DNA of 41,364 nt from Alphaproteobacteria bacterium (GTDB taxonomy: Bacteria > Pseudomonadota > Alphaproteobacteria > RF32 > CAG-239), in NCBI GenBank assembly GCA_017480745.1, contig JAFUSA010000022.1, forward strand, positions 1 through 41,364, given 5' to 3'. The notes beneath the pieces were generated by a model. That model was not told where the DNA came from and searched no databases. It saw only the letters and a program-made list of their open reading frames with translations. Each line of letters starts with the position of its first letter. Within the stretch, counting starts at the first letter, position 1. Position numbers and translations under genes: made by a program. Below are positions 32,802-41,364 of the stretch, one piece after another.

Positions 32802-33461
32802 TTATGCAGCATTTTTGCAAAGTTCAACAACAAAATCAGCCTCGGTAGTATTTTTTATATCATCCAATGATGAATATGGACTTATTTCACGCAAAAACAT
32901 ACCTTGCTCCGTAATTTCAAACACGCCCTTTTCAGTGATAATCATATTTACTTTATGAGCAACCGTCAGCGGTAATGTGCATTGCTTAACTATTTTTGCC
33001 ACGCCTTTTGCGGTGTGTTCCATAGCAATAATTAACTTTTTTGTTCCAACAACCAAATCCATAGCTCCACCCATTCCCGGCGTAAATTTACCGGGTATGC
33101 ACCAGTTTGCCATATTTCCTTGTTCATCAACCTGTAATGCCCCAAGTACTGTTATATCTATGTGTCCGCCACGCATCATATTAAAAGACATCAAACTATC
33201 TACAAAACAACCTCCCGGATTTATGGTAACACCCATTCCGCCAGCATTGATGATATGTTCATCACGAGTTGTTTCATCTTGATATGCTCCAACTCCCAAA
33301 ACTCCGTTTTCGGACTGCACAATAATTTCAACATTTTCCGGCAAATATTGAATTGCTTTTGTCGGTAAGCCTATTCCCAAAGTTACAACATCATTATTAT
33401 GAAACTCTTGTGCAACACGGCGGGCAATAATTTTTTGCGTTTCATCTTTACTTAGCTCCAT
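32802..33461 (-). CDS. scoB: 3-oxoacid CoA-transferase subunit B
   Basis: 219 residues from the ATG at 33461, chosen for AGGAGG five bases upstream; an in-frame TTG at 33479 would add six residues. It transfers CoA between succinyl-CoA or acyl-CoA and acetoacetate-type acids. The catalytic glutamate is Glu51 in IVQSENGVLGVG. GGMGVTINPGGCFVDS and GALQVDEQGNMANWCIPGK are typical of the beta subunit. It overlaps the end of the alpha subunit gene by 14 bp, as usual for this pair. The exact acid substrate (acetoacetate, butyrate or oxoadipate) is not determined. Confidence 0.9.
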   Translation of the reverse strand: MELSKDETQKIIARRVAQEFHNNDVVTLGIGLPTKAIQYLPENVEIIVQSENGVLGVGAYQDETTRDEHIINAGGMGVTINPGGCFVDSLMSFNMMRGGHIDITVLGALQVDEQGNMANWCIPGKFTPGMGGAMDLVVGTKKLIIAMEHTAKGVAKIVKQCTLPLTVAHKVNMIITEKGVFEITEQGMFLREISPYSSLDDIKNTTEADFVVELCKNAA

Positions 33462-34110
33462 CCGAACCTCCTGCAACAATATAATCGATAAATATTCCCG
33501 GAACTACAACATTATTCGGATCCAAAGGTTCTTCGCAAATATTTTCCGCCTCAACAATCACCACATCTGCTGCCATCGGCATCAATACATTAAAGTTGCG
33601 AGTTGATCCGGCAAAAGCCAAATTTCCAAACCTGTCGGCGTATGTAGCATAAACCAAAGCAATATCCGCTCGCAAAGGTTTTTCCAACAAATAATCTCTA
33701 CCATCAACTGCTATTATCTGTTTATTTTTAGCCACATCCGTGCCAATTCCTACCGGAGTTAAAATTCCCCCCAAACCGGCCCCGGCAGCACGAATCCGTT
33801 CAGCCAAAGTTCCTTGCGGTTCTAAGTCAATTTCAATTTCTCCGGCATTCATTTTGCGGACTGTTTCCGGATTTGTGCCTATATGCGAGATAATCGCCTT
33901 TTTTATTTTGCCGGCACAAATAAGTTTTCCGCGATTGCTGTCGGGATACGCCGTATCATTGGCAATCAGGGTCCACTCCCCCATATTTGTTTTAAGTATT
34001 TCTGCAATTACTAATTCCGGAGAACCGCAATTAAGAAAGCCTCCAATCATAATTGTTTGCTTATTTTGAAAAAACTGCACGGCCTCTGCCGGTTTAATAA
34101 TTTGAACCAT
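33448..34110 (-). CDS. scoA: 3-oxoacid CoA-transferase subunit A
   Basis: 220 residues. The alpha subunit of the two-chain CoA-transferase, with FLNCGSPELVI near the N terminus, the GAGLGGILTPVGIGTD glycine-rich CoA-binding segment and DIALVYATYADRFGNLAFAGSTRNFN, all characteristic. AGGAG lies upstream of the ATG. It is the first gene of a two-gene operon with subunit B. In an apparently fermentative or host-dependent organism it could serve acid exchange or ketone-body use; this is inference. Confidence 0.9.
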   Translation of the reverse strand: MVQIIKPAEAVQFFQNKQTIMIGGFLNCGSPELVIAEILKTNMGEWTLIANDTAYPDSNRGKLICAGKIKKAIISHIGTNPETVRKMNAGEIEIDLEPQGTLAERIRAAGAGLGGILTPVGIGTDVAKNKQIIAVDGRDYLLEKPLRADIALVYATYADRFGNLAFAGSTRNFNVLMPMAADVVIVEAENICEEPLDPNNVVVPGIFIDYIVAGGSDGAK

Positions 34111-34184
34111 AAAATCTCCTCATTTTTGCGCATAGTGAGCCAAAACAAACAAAATGTCAAGAGGCATAAGAAAAGAAGCTCATA

Positions 34185-35837
34185 TTATATGTTCTGTTTT
34201 TTAGTGAGCTTATAAAAAACGAATCCATTGTTTGTTTCAATATTCTCCTCCAAATACAGATTTTCAAAATCATAATTTTTTTTAAGAACATAACTTAAAA
34301 AATTCATATTATCCAACAACTCTTCCCATACAATCATGGTGTCATAATCACATACATGCGAAAGATTAAACGCTTCATTAGTATTTTTTCCATTTTTTAC
34401 TACATAATATAATTTTTCGTCAGTTGCTGTCGCAATATATTCCATAGAAGATTTACAGTTTTTATTTTTCAAATTATTAAGGGTGTTAAAATATTCTTTA
34501 ACATATTTACCATTGTTTTCGTGAGGCTCTTTTCTCAGAAGTCTGCCAAAGTTTTTATTGGTGTAAGTATTAAGTGCCAGCATATCAATTTTTTTGTTTT
34601 TATAATTGTAATAGTCAAAAAAATTTTGGTGTTTATAGATAACGAGAATATCTTTTCCGCTTTTTTGTTGTTCCTTATCAAGCATGGCAAGATATTTTTT
34701 ATAGTCATAAAATTCGACTTCAATTGATTTAAGATTAACATCAAAATTATCAAACAACACAAGAATAAGTCCCATAACCGGCAAACTCATTCCTATAAAA
34801 ATTTTATTCTTAATCAACGTTTTGAAATTTATTGTGGACAAAACCGATACCATAAATATAATAACCATAGGTATAAGTATAAAAAAGTAACGAATTTCAA
34901 TAATTGACCCGTTGGGGTTTATTCTGCCGTATAAATACACTGTTGACCAAATAAAAAAGATCGTAAAAAGTGTATGGTATTCCGGATTTAATTTCAACGC
35001 CACCGCAACCGGAATGTGTCTGACTATTTTGCTTAAAGAATAAATAATAAAACAGAGTAAAAGCGACATAAGTACTTTGCTTGTTAGCAAATTATAAAAA
35101 ACAGATAAGATAAACAGATAAGAATTTTGCAACCCCCAATAAATAAAAAGACCGTAGTAATGATTCATTATTATGGCAATAAACCAAGGCAGAAAAGCAA
35201 AAAAACAAATAATGTAAGAAACAATATTCTTGAAAGATATTTTCTTTTTAATCCATAAATATAAGTCCGTAAACCCATAACAAGCAATCAATAAACCACC
35301 ATACCAATGTGAATACATCAACAGCGATATTATCAGACCGAATTTAATAATATTTGCATAAGACTCTTTTTGCAAACGTTCATAATAAAAATAATATGAC
35401 AAAGCCGAAAAAAATAACATAAATGCGTATGGACGAACTTGCAAAGCAATATGAAAAAATATAGGGGTGCACAAAAATAGTAAATACGCAGGTATTCGGT
35501 ATATTTTTCCGTAATATTGCACAATAAATTTAATTGTAAACCATATTGCTCCCATAGTTGCAATAATTGACGGTATTCGCAACCAAATCGGCGAAATTGA
35601 TATCTTATAAAAAAAACTCAAAAAAACATAATACAGTGGCAAATTATACAGTCCGGCAGACAATTCGGATAATGTTTGCATTATATCTTTATTATGCACA
35701 AAACGTATTGTCCACGCCAATTCATCATACCAAAAATCTCTATACGAAGATACATATACGCTTATAATAAAAAATACGGTATAAAATATATAATCCAAAT
35801 ATTTTTTATTGATAAAAGATATAATTTTTTCTTTCAT
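34185..35837 (-). CDS. GT-C family membrane glycosyltransferase, last gene of UbiA operon
   Basis: 550 residues, with about ten to twelve membrane helices and a C-terminal soluble domain of roughly 180 residues. The first periplasmic loop has RDFWYDELAW with Asp38 and Glu39, the acidic motif of ArnT/PMT-type GT-C enzymes that use polyprenyl-phosphate-linked sugars. Its ATG overlaps the stop of the HAD gene (ATGA). Together with the UbiA-type gene at 36433 this suggests transfer of a polyprenyl-phosphate pentose onto a periplasmic acceptor. Very AT-rich, with a stretch of Lys, Asn and Tyr codons. Confidence 0.75.
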   Translation of the reverse strand: MKEKIISFINKKYLDYIFYTVFFIISVYVSSYRDFWYDELAWTIRFVHNKDIMQTLSELSAGLYNLPLYYVFLSFFYKISISPIWLRIPSIIATMGAIWFTIKFIVQYYGKIYRIPAYLLFLCTPIFFHIALQVRPYAFMLFFSALSYYFYYERLQKESYANIIKFGLIISLLMYSHWYGGLLIACYGFTDLYLWIKKKISFKNIVSYIICFFAFLPWFIAIIMNHYYGLFIYWGLQNSYLFILSVFYNLLTSKVLMSLLLCFIIYSLSKIVRHIPVAVALKLNPEYHTLFTIFFIWSTVYLYGRINPNGSIIEIRYFFILIPMVIIFMVSVLSTINFKTLIKNKIFIGMSLPVMGLILVLFDNFDVNLKSIEVEFYDYKKYLAMLDKEQQKSGKDILVIYKHQNFFDYYNYKNKKIDMLALNTYTNKNFGRLLRKEPHENNGKYVKEYFNTLNNLKNKNCKSSMEYIATATDEKLYYVVKNGKNTNEAFNLSHVCDYDTMIVWEELLDNMNFLSYVLKKNYDFENLYLEENIETNNGFVFYKLTKKQNI

Positions 35838-36436
35838 TTTATGTTCCTGTATTGAAACTGCCGCCTAATAAAATTTTTACTGAGTATAACAAACTCGCAA
35901 CCGAATTTCAATGCGCATTTTCCGTCATGAGAAAATCTATCTCCGATAACACATATATTTTCCGGCGTTAAATTGTGTATTTTACATATGTATTCAAGTC
36001 CTTGCGGATCAGGTTTATGCAATTTTATATTAATATTATCGCAAAAGTATTGTCCCAAAGGTTTAATATTAAGAGCGGATAACTTTTCCGCCGTTGGGTA
36101 ATCTGAAAAAACAATAAACTTTCTCTTTTTAAGCAACGATATAAGTTTTCTATCTGCAAAAAATTTAATCCATTTAAGCGGACGCCGTATCATCCATTCT
36201 TCAATTATTTTTTCAACTTTATCCTTATCAAAATTATAATTTTGGGAAAAGGTATCAATATCTATCATCTGTTCTTTGTCATAATATTGCCGAAACTTAT
36301 ATACAACAAAAATCTCTTTCCATCTAAGCGGATGACACAAAAGATAAAACAAAATTTCTCCCAACATCATTACCCGAACCGGCGTCTGATAGTATAATGT
36401 TCCATCTAAATCTACAATATAATACTTTTCACTCAT
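35834..36436 (-). CDS. HAD family phosphatase of the UbiA operon
   Basis: 200 residues with all HAD motifs: DLDGTL (9-14, both aspartates present), SDYPTAEKL (motif II), HKPDPQGLEY (motif III Lys) and IGDRFSHDGKCA (motif IV). The middle carries a helical cap (about 20-100). It overlaps both neighbours by four bases (ATGA), so it forms one translational unit with the UbiA-type and GT-C genes. In the decaprenylphosphoryl-arabinose route a phosphatase must remove the 5-phosphate of phosphoribosyl-polyprenol, so this HAD protein is a candidate for that step; this is inference from context. Confidence 0.82.
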   Translation of the reverse strand: MSEKYYIVDLDGTLYYQTPVRVMMLGEILFYLLCHPLRWKEIFVVYKFRQYYDKEQMIDIDTFSQNYNFDKDKVEKIIEEWMIRRPLKWIKFFADRKLISLLKKRKFIVFSDYPTAEKLSALNIKPLGQYFCDNINIKLHKPDPQGLEYICKIHNLTPENICVIGDRFSHDGKCALKFGCEFVILSKNFIRRQFQYRNIK

Positions 36437-37413
36437 TGATTAATACTAATCAGTTGACTCCCTGCAAATACATACAGCCAAGGGATTTTGACAAACAATA
36501 ACATAGCAGACAATATTCCGATGAATAATAACAAAACCATCAACGCCTTTTCCTTAAATAATTTTTCCGGTTTTTGAGTTGAAGAATCTTTGGCAAAGGA
36601 AAGATTGAAATAATAGCAATATAAAAAGCATAACAACGGTATATCAATAATCAATTCTATACGATATTTTATCAAAAATATTCCCATAAAAAACATGGAA
36701 ATTATGGCATAAAAAAGAGATTGCACCATAAGTTTATTTTCAGTGTAGAATTGAAAAGATTTTCTGTATTTTCCAGCCAATTCAGCATTATTTATTGCCC
36801 GATATTCAGAAAATCTTTTAACCGACATCAGATATGCACCTGTAAACCAATATCCCAACACCAAGCTAAGCGGGGGCAAATATTCCGAGGTAATTAAAAA
36901 CCAGCCGATTAATAAGCGTATTGCCATATTAAATGATTCGGTTATTACATCAGCATATGCAATATCCTTAAACCTTAATGGTTTTACATTGTAAATAATA
37001 CCCATTACAGCAAGCAGAGCAGCTAAAAATAAAACATTTTCAGACAGAGTAGAAGCTATAAACAGACCACAGAAAAGCAATAATAAATATTCTGAAATTA
37101 TGTATTTGAATTTTACATTTTTATTTACCAAAGGACGATATTTTTTAGTGGGATGAAACTTATCAAACTCAGCATCTAAATATTCATTGATAACATAATT
37201 CGCCGAAGCCACAAAAGTTGTTCCCAACAACCCCAAAAATATTCGCATACAAATATTATATTCCGGTATGATATGACACAAAAATATGGCAACCACACTC
37301 CCAGGTAATATAAATAATTGCTTTATGCAGTGATCAAAACGCGCAATTTTTATATACGGTCTTAAAGTGTCAATATATTTTCCGTTAGTTCTACCTGTAA
37401 TATTTTTTCTCAT
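36433..37413 (-). CDS. UbiA-type prenyltransferase, decaprenyl-phosphate phosphoribosyltransferase-like
   Basis: 326 residues and about nine membrane helices. The first aspartate motif is NEYLDAEFDKFHPTKKYRP (Asn76, Asp80, Asp84), where HPTKxxRP is characteristic of the subgroup that transfers phosphoribose from PRPP to decaprenyl phosphate (Rv3806c-like), not of quinone or heme A enzymes. A second acidic region lies around FKDIAYADVITE. It begins a three-gene overlapping operon with a HAD phosphatase and a GT-C glycosyltransferase. The epimerisation genes of the arabinose pathway (DprE1/DprE2) are not in the window, so the final sugar may be ribose or arabinose. Confidence 0.8.
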   Translation of the reverse strand: MRKNITGRTNGKYIDTLRPYIKIARFDHCIKQLFILPGSVVAIFLCHIIPEYNICMRIFLGLLGTTFVASANYVINEYLDAEFDKFHPTKKYRPLVNKNVKFKYIISEYLLLLFCGLFIASTLSENVLFLAALLAVMGIIYNVKPLRFKDIAYADVITESFNMAIRLLIGWFLITSEYLPPLSLVLGYWFTGAYLMSVKRFSEYRAINNAELAGKYRKSFQFYTENKLMVQSLFYAIISMFFMGIFLIKYRIELIIDIPLLCFLYCYYFNLSFAKDSSTQKPEKLFKEKALMVLLLFIGILSAMLLFVKIPWLYVFAGSQLISINQ

Positions 37414-37569
37414 TACCGAACCGTCTTACCTTGTTAGCACTTAATACTGAGTATTTAGATGGCTAAAACATTAAAAAGTAAAGATTTTTTTGCCCGTTAT
37501 ATACAATATGTAAAACCAATCGCAAAAAAGCCCTTTCGGCATTTTATCTTTTTAAGCTTATTTTGGGGC

Positions 37570-37597
37570 TTGACAAACATTAAGAATCGGCTAATTT
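37570..37597 (+). promoter_or_regulatory. promoter of eno
   Basis: TTGACA (37570-37575), 16-bp spacer and TAATTT (37592-37597), 38 bp upstream of the eno ATG with AGGAG before it. The spacing matches the pilin promoters. Confidence 0.55.
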
Positions 37598-37625
37598 ATA
37601 GCCAACACTTAAAATTAGATTATAG

Positions 37626-38915
<1,290 letters not shown>

Positions 38916-38938
38916 TAGATGTGCTTTGAATAAGTATT

Positions 38939-38964
38939 CCGCCGACGTATCAAAACGCCGGCGG
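38939..38964 (+). terminator. terminator of eno
   Basis: Arms CCGCCGACGT (38939-38948) and ACGCCGGCGG (38955-38964), with one mismatch and loop ATCAAA, followed by AAAAATTATTG. Sequence and flank resemble the hairpin at 15305-15327. Confidence 0.6.
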
Positions 38965-38972
38965 AAAAATTA

Positions 38973-39305
38973 TTGCGCAAAATAATTGAATTGGCAAAAC
39001 AGCGGCATCATAATTTTCATACGGCTAACGCTTATAGCCTATTGGGTTTGATATACTTGCACTCCGGTGATTTAGGGCGAGCTAAGGTTTTATTGCAACA
39101 ATCATTAGGGTTGGAACAGAATCATAATCGTTGTAGCGGTTTGGTTTCTGACTATGTTAATTTGGCGCTGATAGAGGATCTTTCCGGCAACAAAGATAAA
39201 GCGCAGGAAAATATTGACATTGCTTTGGAATACGCTAAGCAAACGCAGGATAATGAGCTGATTAAGCTGATTGAAAGCCGGAAAAAATTACCAACAGACG
39301 ATTGA
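38973..39305 (+). pseudogene. TPR-repeat protein fragment
   Basis: The open frame covers about 110 codons and encodes two to three tetratricopeptide-like helix pairs: NAYSLLGLIYLHSGDLGRAK, DYVNLALIEDLSGNKDKAQE and YAKQTQDNELIKLIE. There is no ATG at its start, only a TTG right after the eno terminator, and no ribosome binding site. I therefore read it as the 3' remnant of a larger TPR gene, probably lost when the pilin D locus or the terminator repeat arrived. It could still be expressed by read-through from eno. Confidence 0.55.
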
Positions 39306-39341
39306 AATTAAAAGATTTCCTGCGGATTTTATAAAAATCAT

Positions 39342-39369
39342 TTGACATTTGCTTTTTTTATGGTATTAT
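39342..39369 (+). promoter_or_regulatory. promoter of pilin D leader
   Basis: TTGACA (39342-39347), 16-bp spacer and TATTAT (39364-39369). The spacing is the same as in copies A-C, with slightly different boxes, so the conserved spacing is not just recent duplication. Confidence 0.75.
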
Positions 39370-39375
39370 AAAAGC

Positions 39376-39570
39376 ACGATGAGGTAACTTGTCTGGGGTG
39401 TCGAAACCTCTTGATACTCGTCTTCTTAAAGACGTTAAATAATTTCCGGCTGAGGTCGGAAGGTGGGTGAATAAGGAAAGTCAAATAGCCTGCACTGTTT
39501 AGTATCAATAGTTTCGAACTTCCGACCACCTCATTAGGTGGTTATTTTTAATATTAAAACAACAATTAAA
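39376..39570 (+). ncRNA. structured pilin leader RNA, copy D
   Basis: P1 is GATGAG/CTTGTC with a GTAA loop (39378-39393); P2 is GGGGT/ACCTC (39395-39410); long-range P3 is TTGATACT (39411-39418) with AGTATCAA (39501-39508), 8 of 8. P4 is CGTCT/AGACG; P5 is TTCCGGC (39444-39450) with GTCGGAA (39455-39461). The terminal hairpin is ACCACCT (39525-39531) with AGGTGGT (39536-39542) and a tail of TATTTTTA. The alternative pairing GGTCGGAAG (39454-39462) with CTTCCGACC (39519-39527) is perfect. P6 is the weakest helix in this copy (two-base bulge). Confidence 0.75.
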
Positions 39571-39584
39571 ATGAAAGGAAATTC

Positions 39585-40157
39585 ATGATGAAAAAATGTA
39601 ATTTAGAAAAAGGTCGCAGCATGATTGAAATGCTCGGCGTATTAGCCATAATTGGAGTGCTTAGCGTTGGTGGTATTGCCGGCTATTCCAAGGCGATGAC
39701 CAAGTATCGTGTAAATAAAACCATTGAGCAGATAACACTCATTACCGGAAATGTGAGAACATTTTTCACTCCACAAGGAAATTATAATGATGTTGGCAAC
39801 AATAATACTTTCGGCAATATTGCGCGTAAAGCCAAACTGATTCCGGAAGAAATGTGGAAATCAGATGCCGGTTTTACGAGTGTATTTGGAACAGATGTCA
39901 CACTAAATAAGGATTGCAGTGGACTTTCTTCTATAGAGGGTTTTAGTATTAATTACATATTAGGTAATGACGTAGATGCCTGTATTGAAATAATCACACA
40001 TGATTGGAAATCCATAGGCATTGATGCAATAATAAATCAAATGGACGGCTATGCTTTATACACTAATATTTCTATAGACAAAGCGGTAAATTTAGTAGAT
40101 CAAATGTGTAATAACCACACTACAAATTTCTGTTTTAACGCAAAAAATGGCTTTTAA
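39585..40157 (+). CDS. type IV pilin-like protein D
   Basis: 190 residues, the shortest of the intact family. The short prepilin leader is MMKKCNLEKG, followed by RSMIEMLGVLAIIG with Glu at mature position 5. The conserved block MTKYRVNKTIEQIT follows, then TFFTPQGNYNDVGN, which lacks the cysteine-rich insert of B and C. The end has VDACIEIITHDW and SIDKAVNLVDQMC with a second cysteine near the C terminus. AAAGGAAATTC precedes the start. It has its own promoter and leader and lies between eno and trxB, both unrelated to pili, as do the other copies. Confidence 0.87.
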   Translation: MMKKCNLEKGRSMIEMLGVLAIIGVLSVGGIAGYSKAMTKYRVNKTIEQITLITGNVRTFFTPQGNYNDVGNNNTFGNIARKAKLIPEEMWKSDAGFTSVFGTDVTLNKDCSGLSSIEGFSINYILGNDVDACIEIITHDWKSIGIDAIINQMDGYALYTNISIDKAVNLVDQMCNNHTTNFCFNAKNGF

Positions 40158-40201
40158 GGAATATAATTAAGCAAAGCACTGCTTGTTGGCAGAGTTGAAC
40201 T

Positions 40202-41128
40202 TTACAAAAACTTTATGGCTTCCAGTGCGGCTTTGGCACCACATCCGGCCGCTATAATTGCCTGACGATACGGATTACAAACATCTCCGGCCGCGTAAAC
40301 TCCCTCAATTTCCGTAGAACAACCATCTTCTTTGGTAGCCAAATAACCACTGGAATCCATTTTTAAATAGTGGCGAAAAAGTTCCGTGTTAGGATGATGA
40401 CCGATGGCAACAAATATTCCACTAACATCAAAGTGGCGAATCGTATCTGTTTTTACATTGCGCACCCTGACTCCGGTTACTTCCAAAGGATGTTCCTTAC
40501 CAACAACCTCGTCAACCACGCTGTTCCAAATCACAATTATTTTGCGATTTTCATGCAAACGTTTTTGCAAAACATGCTCGGCATTAAATGAGTGTCGCCG
40601 ATGAATAAGATATACTTTATCTACAAAATTGGTTAAATACAAAGCTTCTTCCAAAGCCGAATTTCCACCTCCGATTACGGCGACTTCTTTATTTTTATAA
40701 AAAAATCCATCGCAAGTGGCGCATGATGAAACGCCATGCCCGATATATTTTTGTTCACTCGGCAAACCAAGCCAGCGAACCGACGCACCGGTGGCAATAA
40801 TAATTGCTCGCGATAAAAAAGAATTACCGCCGGCCGAGCTGCACACAAACGGATGATCAAAAAAATCAACTTCGGTTATTTCATCGTCTATTACTTTTAC
40901 CCCTTGTCGGCTTGATTGCTGTTGCATTCTATCCATTAAATCATAACCGCTCAAAGGCTCCACGAATCCGGGATAATTCTCTACTTCATGCGAAAGAGTT
41001 AATTGTCCGCCCTTTTGCGCGCCGGCAACAATAAGCGAATTAATACCGGCGCGAGCAGCATAAATTCCAGCTGTATATCCGGCCGGACCTGAACCGATTA
41101 TCAGCAAATCTGTTTTATATTCAGCCAT
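40202..41128 (-). CDS. trxB: thioredoxin reductase
   Basis: 308 residues, typical for the low-molecular-weight enzyme that reduces thioredoxin with NADPH through FAD. It has the FAD-binding IGSGPAGYTA (11-20), the redox pair Cys136 and Cys139 in SCATCDG, NADPH-binding IGGGNSALEEA (152-162) and the C-terminal FAD motif YAAGDVCNPYRQ. AAGGAA precedes the start. It is convergent with pilin D and is transcribed from the right end. Confidence 0.95.
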   Translation of the reverse strand: MAEYKTDLLIIGSGPAGYTAGIYAARAGINSLIVAGAQKGGQLTLSHEVENYPGFVEPLSGYDLMDRMQQQSSRQGVKVIDDEITEVDFFDHPFVCSSAGGNSFLSRAIIIATGASVRWLGLPSEQKYIGHGVSSCATCDGFFYKNKEVAVIGGGNSALEEALYLTNFVDKVYLIHRRHSFNAEHVLQKRLHENRKIIVIWNSVVDEVVGKEHPLEVTGVRVRNVKTDTIRHFDVSGIFVAIGHHPNTELFRHYLKMDSSGYLATKEDGCSTEIEGVYAAGDVCNPYRQAIIAAGCGAKAALEAIKFL

Positions 41129-41229
41129 ATTTTTTTCCTTATGCAGTTGTTATATGAAAAATAATTGCCGGAAAAATTTTTTCAATTAAGGAGAGTAAAA
41201 ATATTTAAGATTATTTTACCTGAAAAAAG

Positions 41230-41255
41230 GAACCCGCCGGCTTAGCCGGCGGTTC
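41230..41255 (-). terminator. rho-independent terminator, minus strand
   Basis: Arms CCGCCGGC (41234-41241) and GCCGGCGG (41245-41252) with a TTA loop, extended by GAAC/GTTC. On the minus strand a T6 run follows. It ends a transcript entering from the right edge. Confidence 0.85.
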
Positions 41256-41364
41256 TTATTAGACGCCTATAAGGCTCACATTACCAGCCATGACGCCTAA
41301 AGGGCGTTCGACAGTCTGACCGGGCGATTATTACTTGCTACCCGTAAACGGGTCTAAATCGAAT
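41256..41364 (-). other. unassigned GC-richer right edge
   Basis: About 109 bp upstream (minus strand) of a strong terminator. It holds hairpins ACCCG/CGGGT near the right end and ACGCC/GGCGT near 41290. A minus-strand frame ends FDLDPFTGSK with tandem stops and could be the C terminus of a gene beyond the window; the following 70 bp would then be a structured 3' untranslated region. Alternatively it is the 3' end of a small RNA or repeat. The window cuts it, so I cannot decide. Confidence 0.3.

Overview
The window looks like a chromosomal segment of an AT-rich, uncultivated alphaproteobacterium, of the gut-symbiont or Rickettsiales/Holosporales-like kind. Four things point there: the gene order (nuoL/M/N-like genes, then birA, then RNase J; and mrcA, prfB, AsmA-like), type IV secretion genes scattered singly, a paralogous family of short pilins, and a standard genetic code in which UGA is a stop (prfB carries a programmed +1 frameshift at an in-frame UGA). 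No phage, insertion sequence or CRISPR array is evident.

The most interesting element is a dispersed family of type IV pilin-like genes: 804-1568 (+), 15366-16064 (-), 26689-27537 (-) and 39585-40157 (+), plus a 5'-truncated copy at 7461-7706. Each intact copy has its own promoter (TTGACT/A, exactly 16 bp, TATAGT/TATTAT) followed by a structured leader RNA of about 200 nt. The leaders differ in sequence but keep the same helices by compensatory change, including a 7-8 bp long-range helix. All end in a hairpin with a U-rich tail just before the pilin ribosome binding site. A conserved GGTCGGAAG-like segment can pair either with an upstream TTCCGAC-like arm or with a downstream CTTCCGACC-like arm that overlaps the terminator stem. 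That is the logic of a riboswitch or attenuator, and I do not recognise it as a known class. The proteins share an invariant N-terminal cleavage and helix segment and have variable, cysteine-containing C-terminal parts. Two of them carry in-frame insertions of 45-47 codons rich in inverted repeats between the start and the cleavage site, resembling Rickettsia palindromic elements.

Layout. 1-558: gene-poor, T-rich, with a possible leftward RNA. 592-1568: leader and pilin A. 1619-6053: an unknown gene, a Gfo/Idh/MocA oxidoreductase, a second unknown gene and pgpA. 6217-7706: a small accessory patch (tandem winged-helix-like paralogs and a pilin scrap) beside tRNA-Lys. 8016-15296: a small unknown gene, three degenerate complex I membrane subunits, birA and rnj. 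15366-23615 (-): PBP1A, prfB, AsmA-like, a HAD protein and pilin B with its leader. 23784-26614: VirB8-like and a divergent TolC-like lipoprotein. 26689-28908 (-): pilin C and fba. 29023-30561 (-): a possible effector with two small membrane proteins. 30878-32786: VirB2-like and a GT-C glycosyltransferase. 32802-34110 (-): CoA-transferase A/B. 34185-37413 (-): an overlapping UbiA, HAD and GT-C operon. 37635-38915: enolase. 38973-40157: a TPR fragment and pilin D. 40202-41128 (-): thioredoxin reductase. 41129-41364: a minus-strand terminator and an unassigned GC-richer edge.

Working together: glycolysis (fba, eno), ketoacid CoA transfer, envelope building (PBP1A, PgpA, AsmA-like) and surface appendages dominate. 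The UbiA/HAD/GT-C operon could supply a polyprenyl-linked pentose for glycosylating a surface polymer, possibly the pilins, but this is inference.
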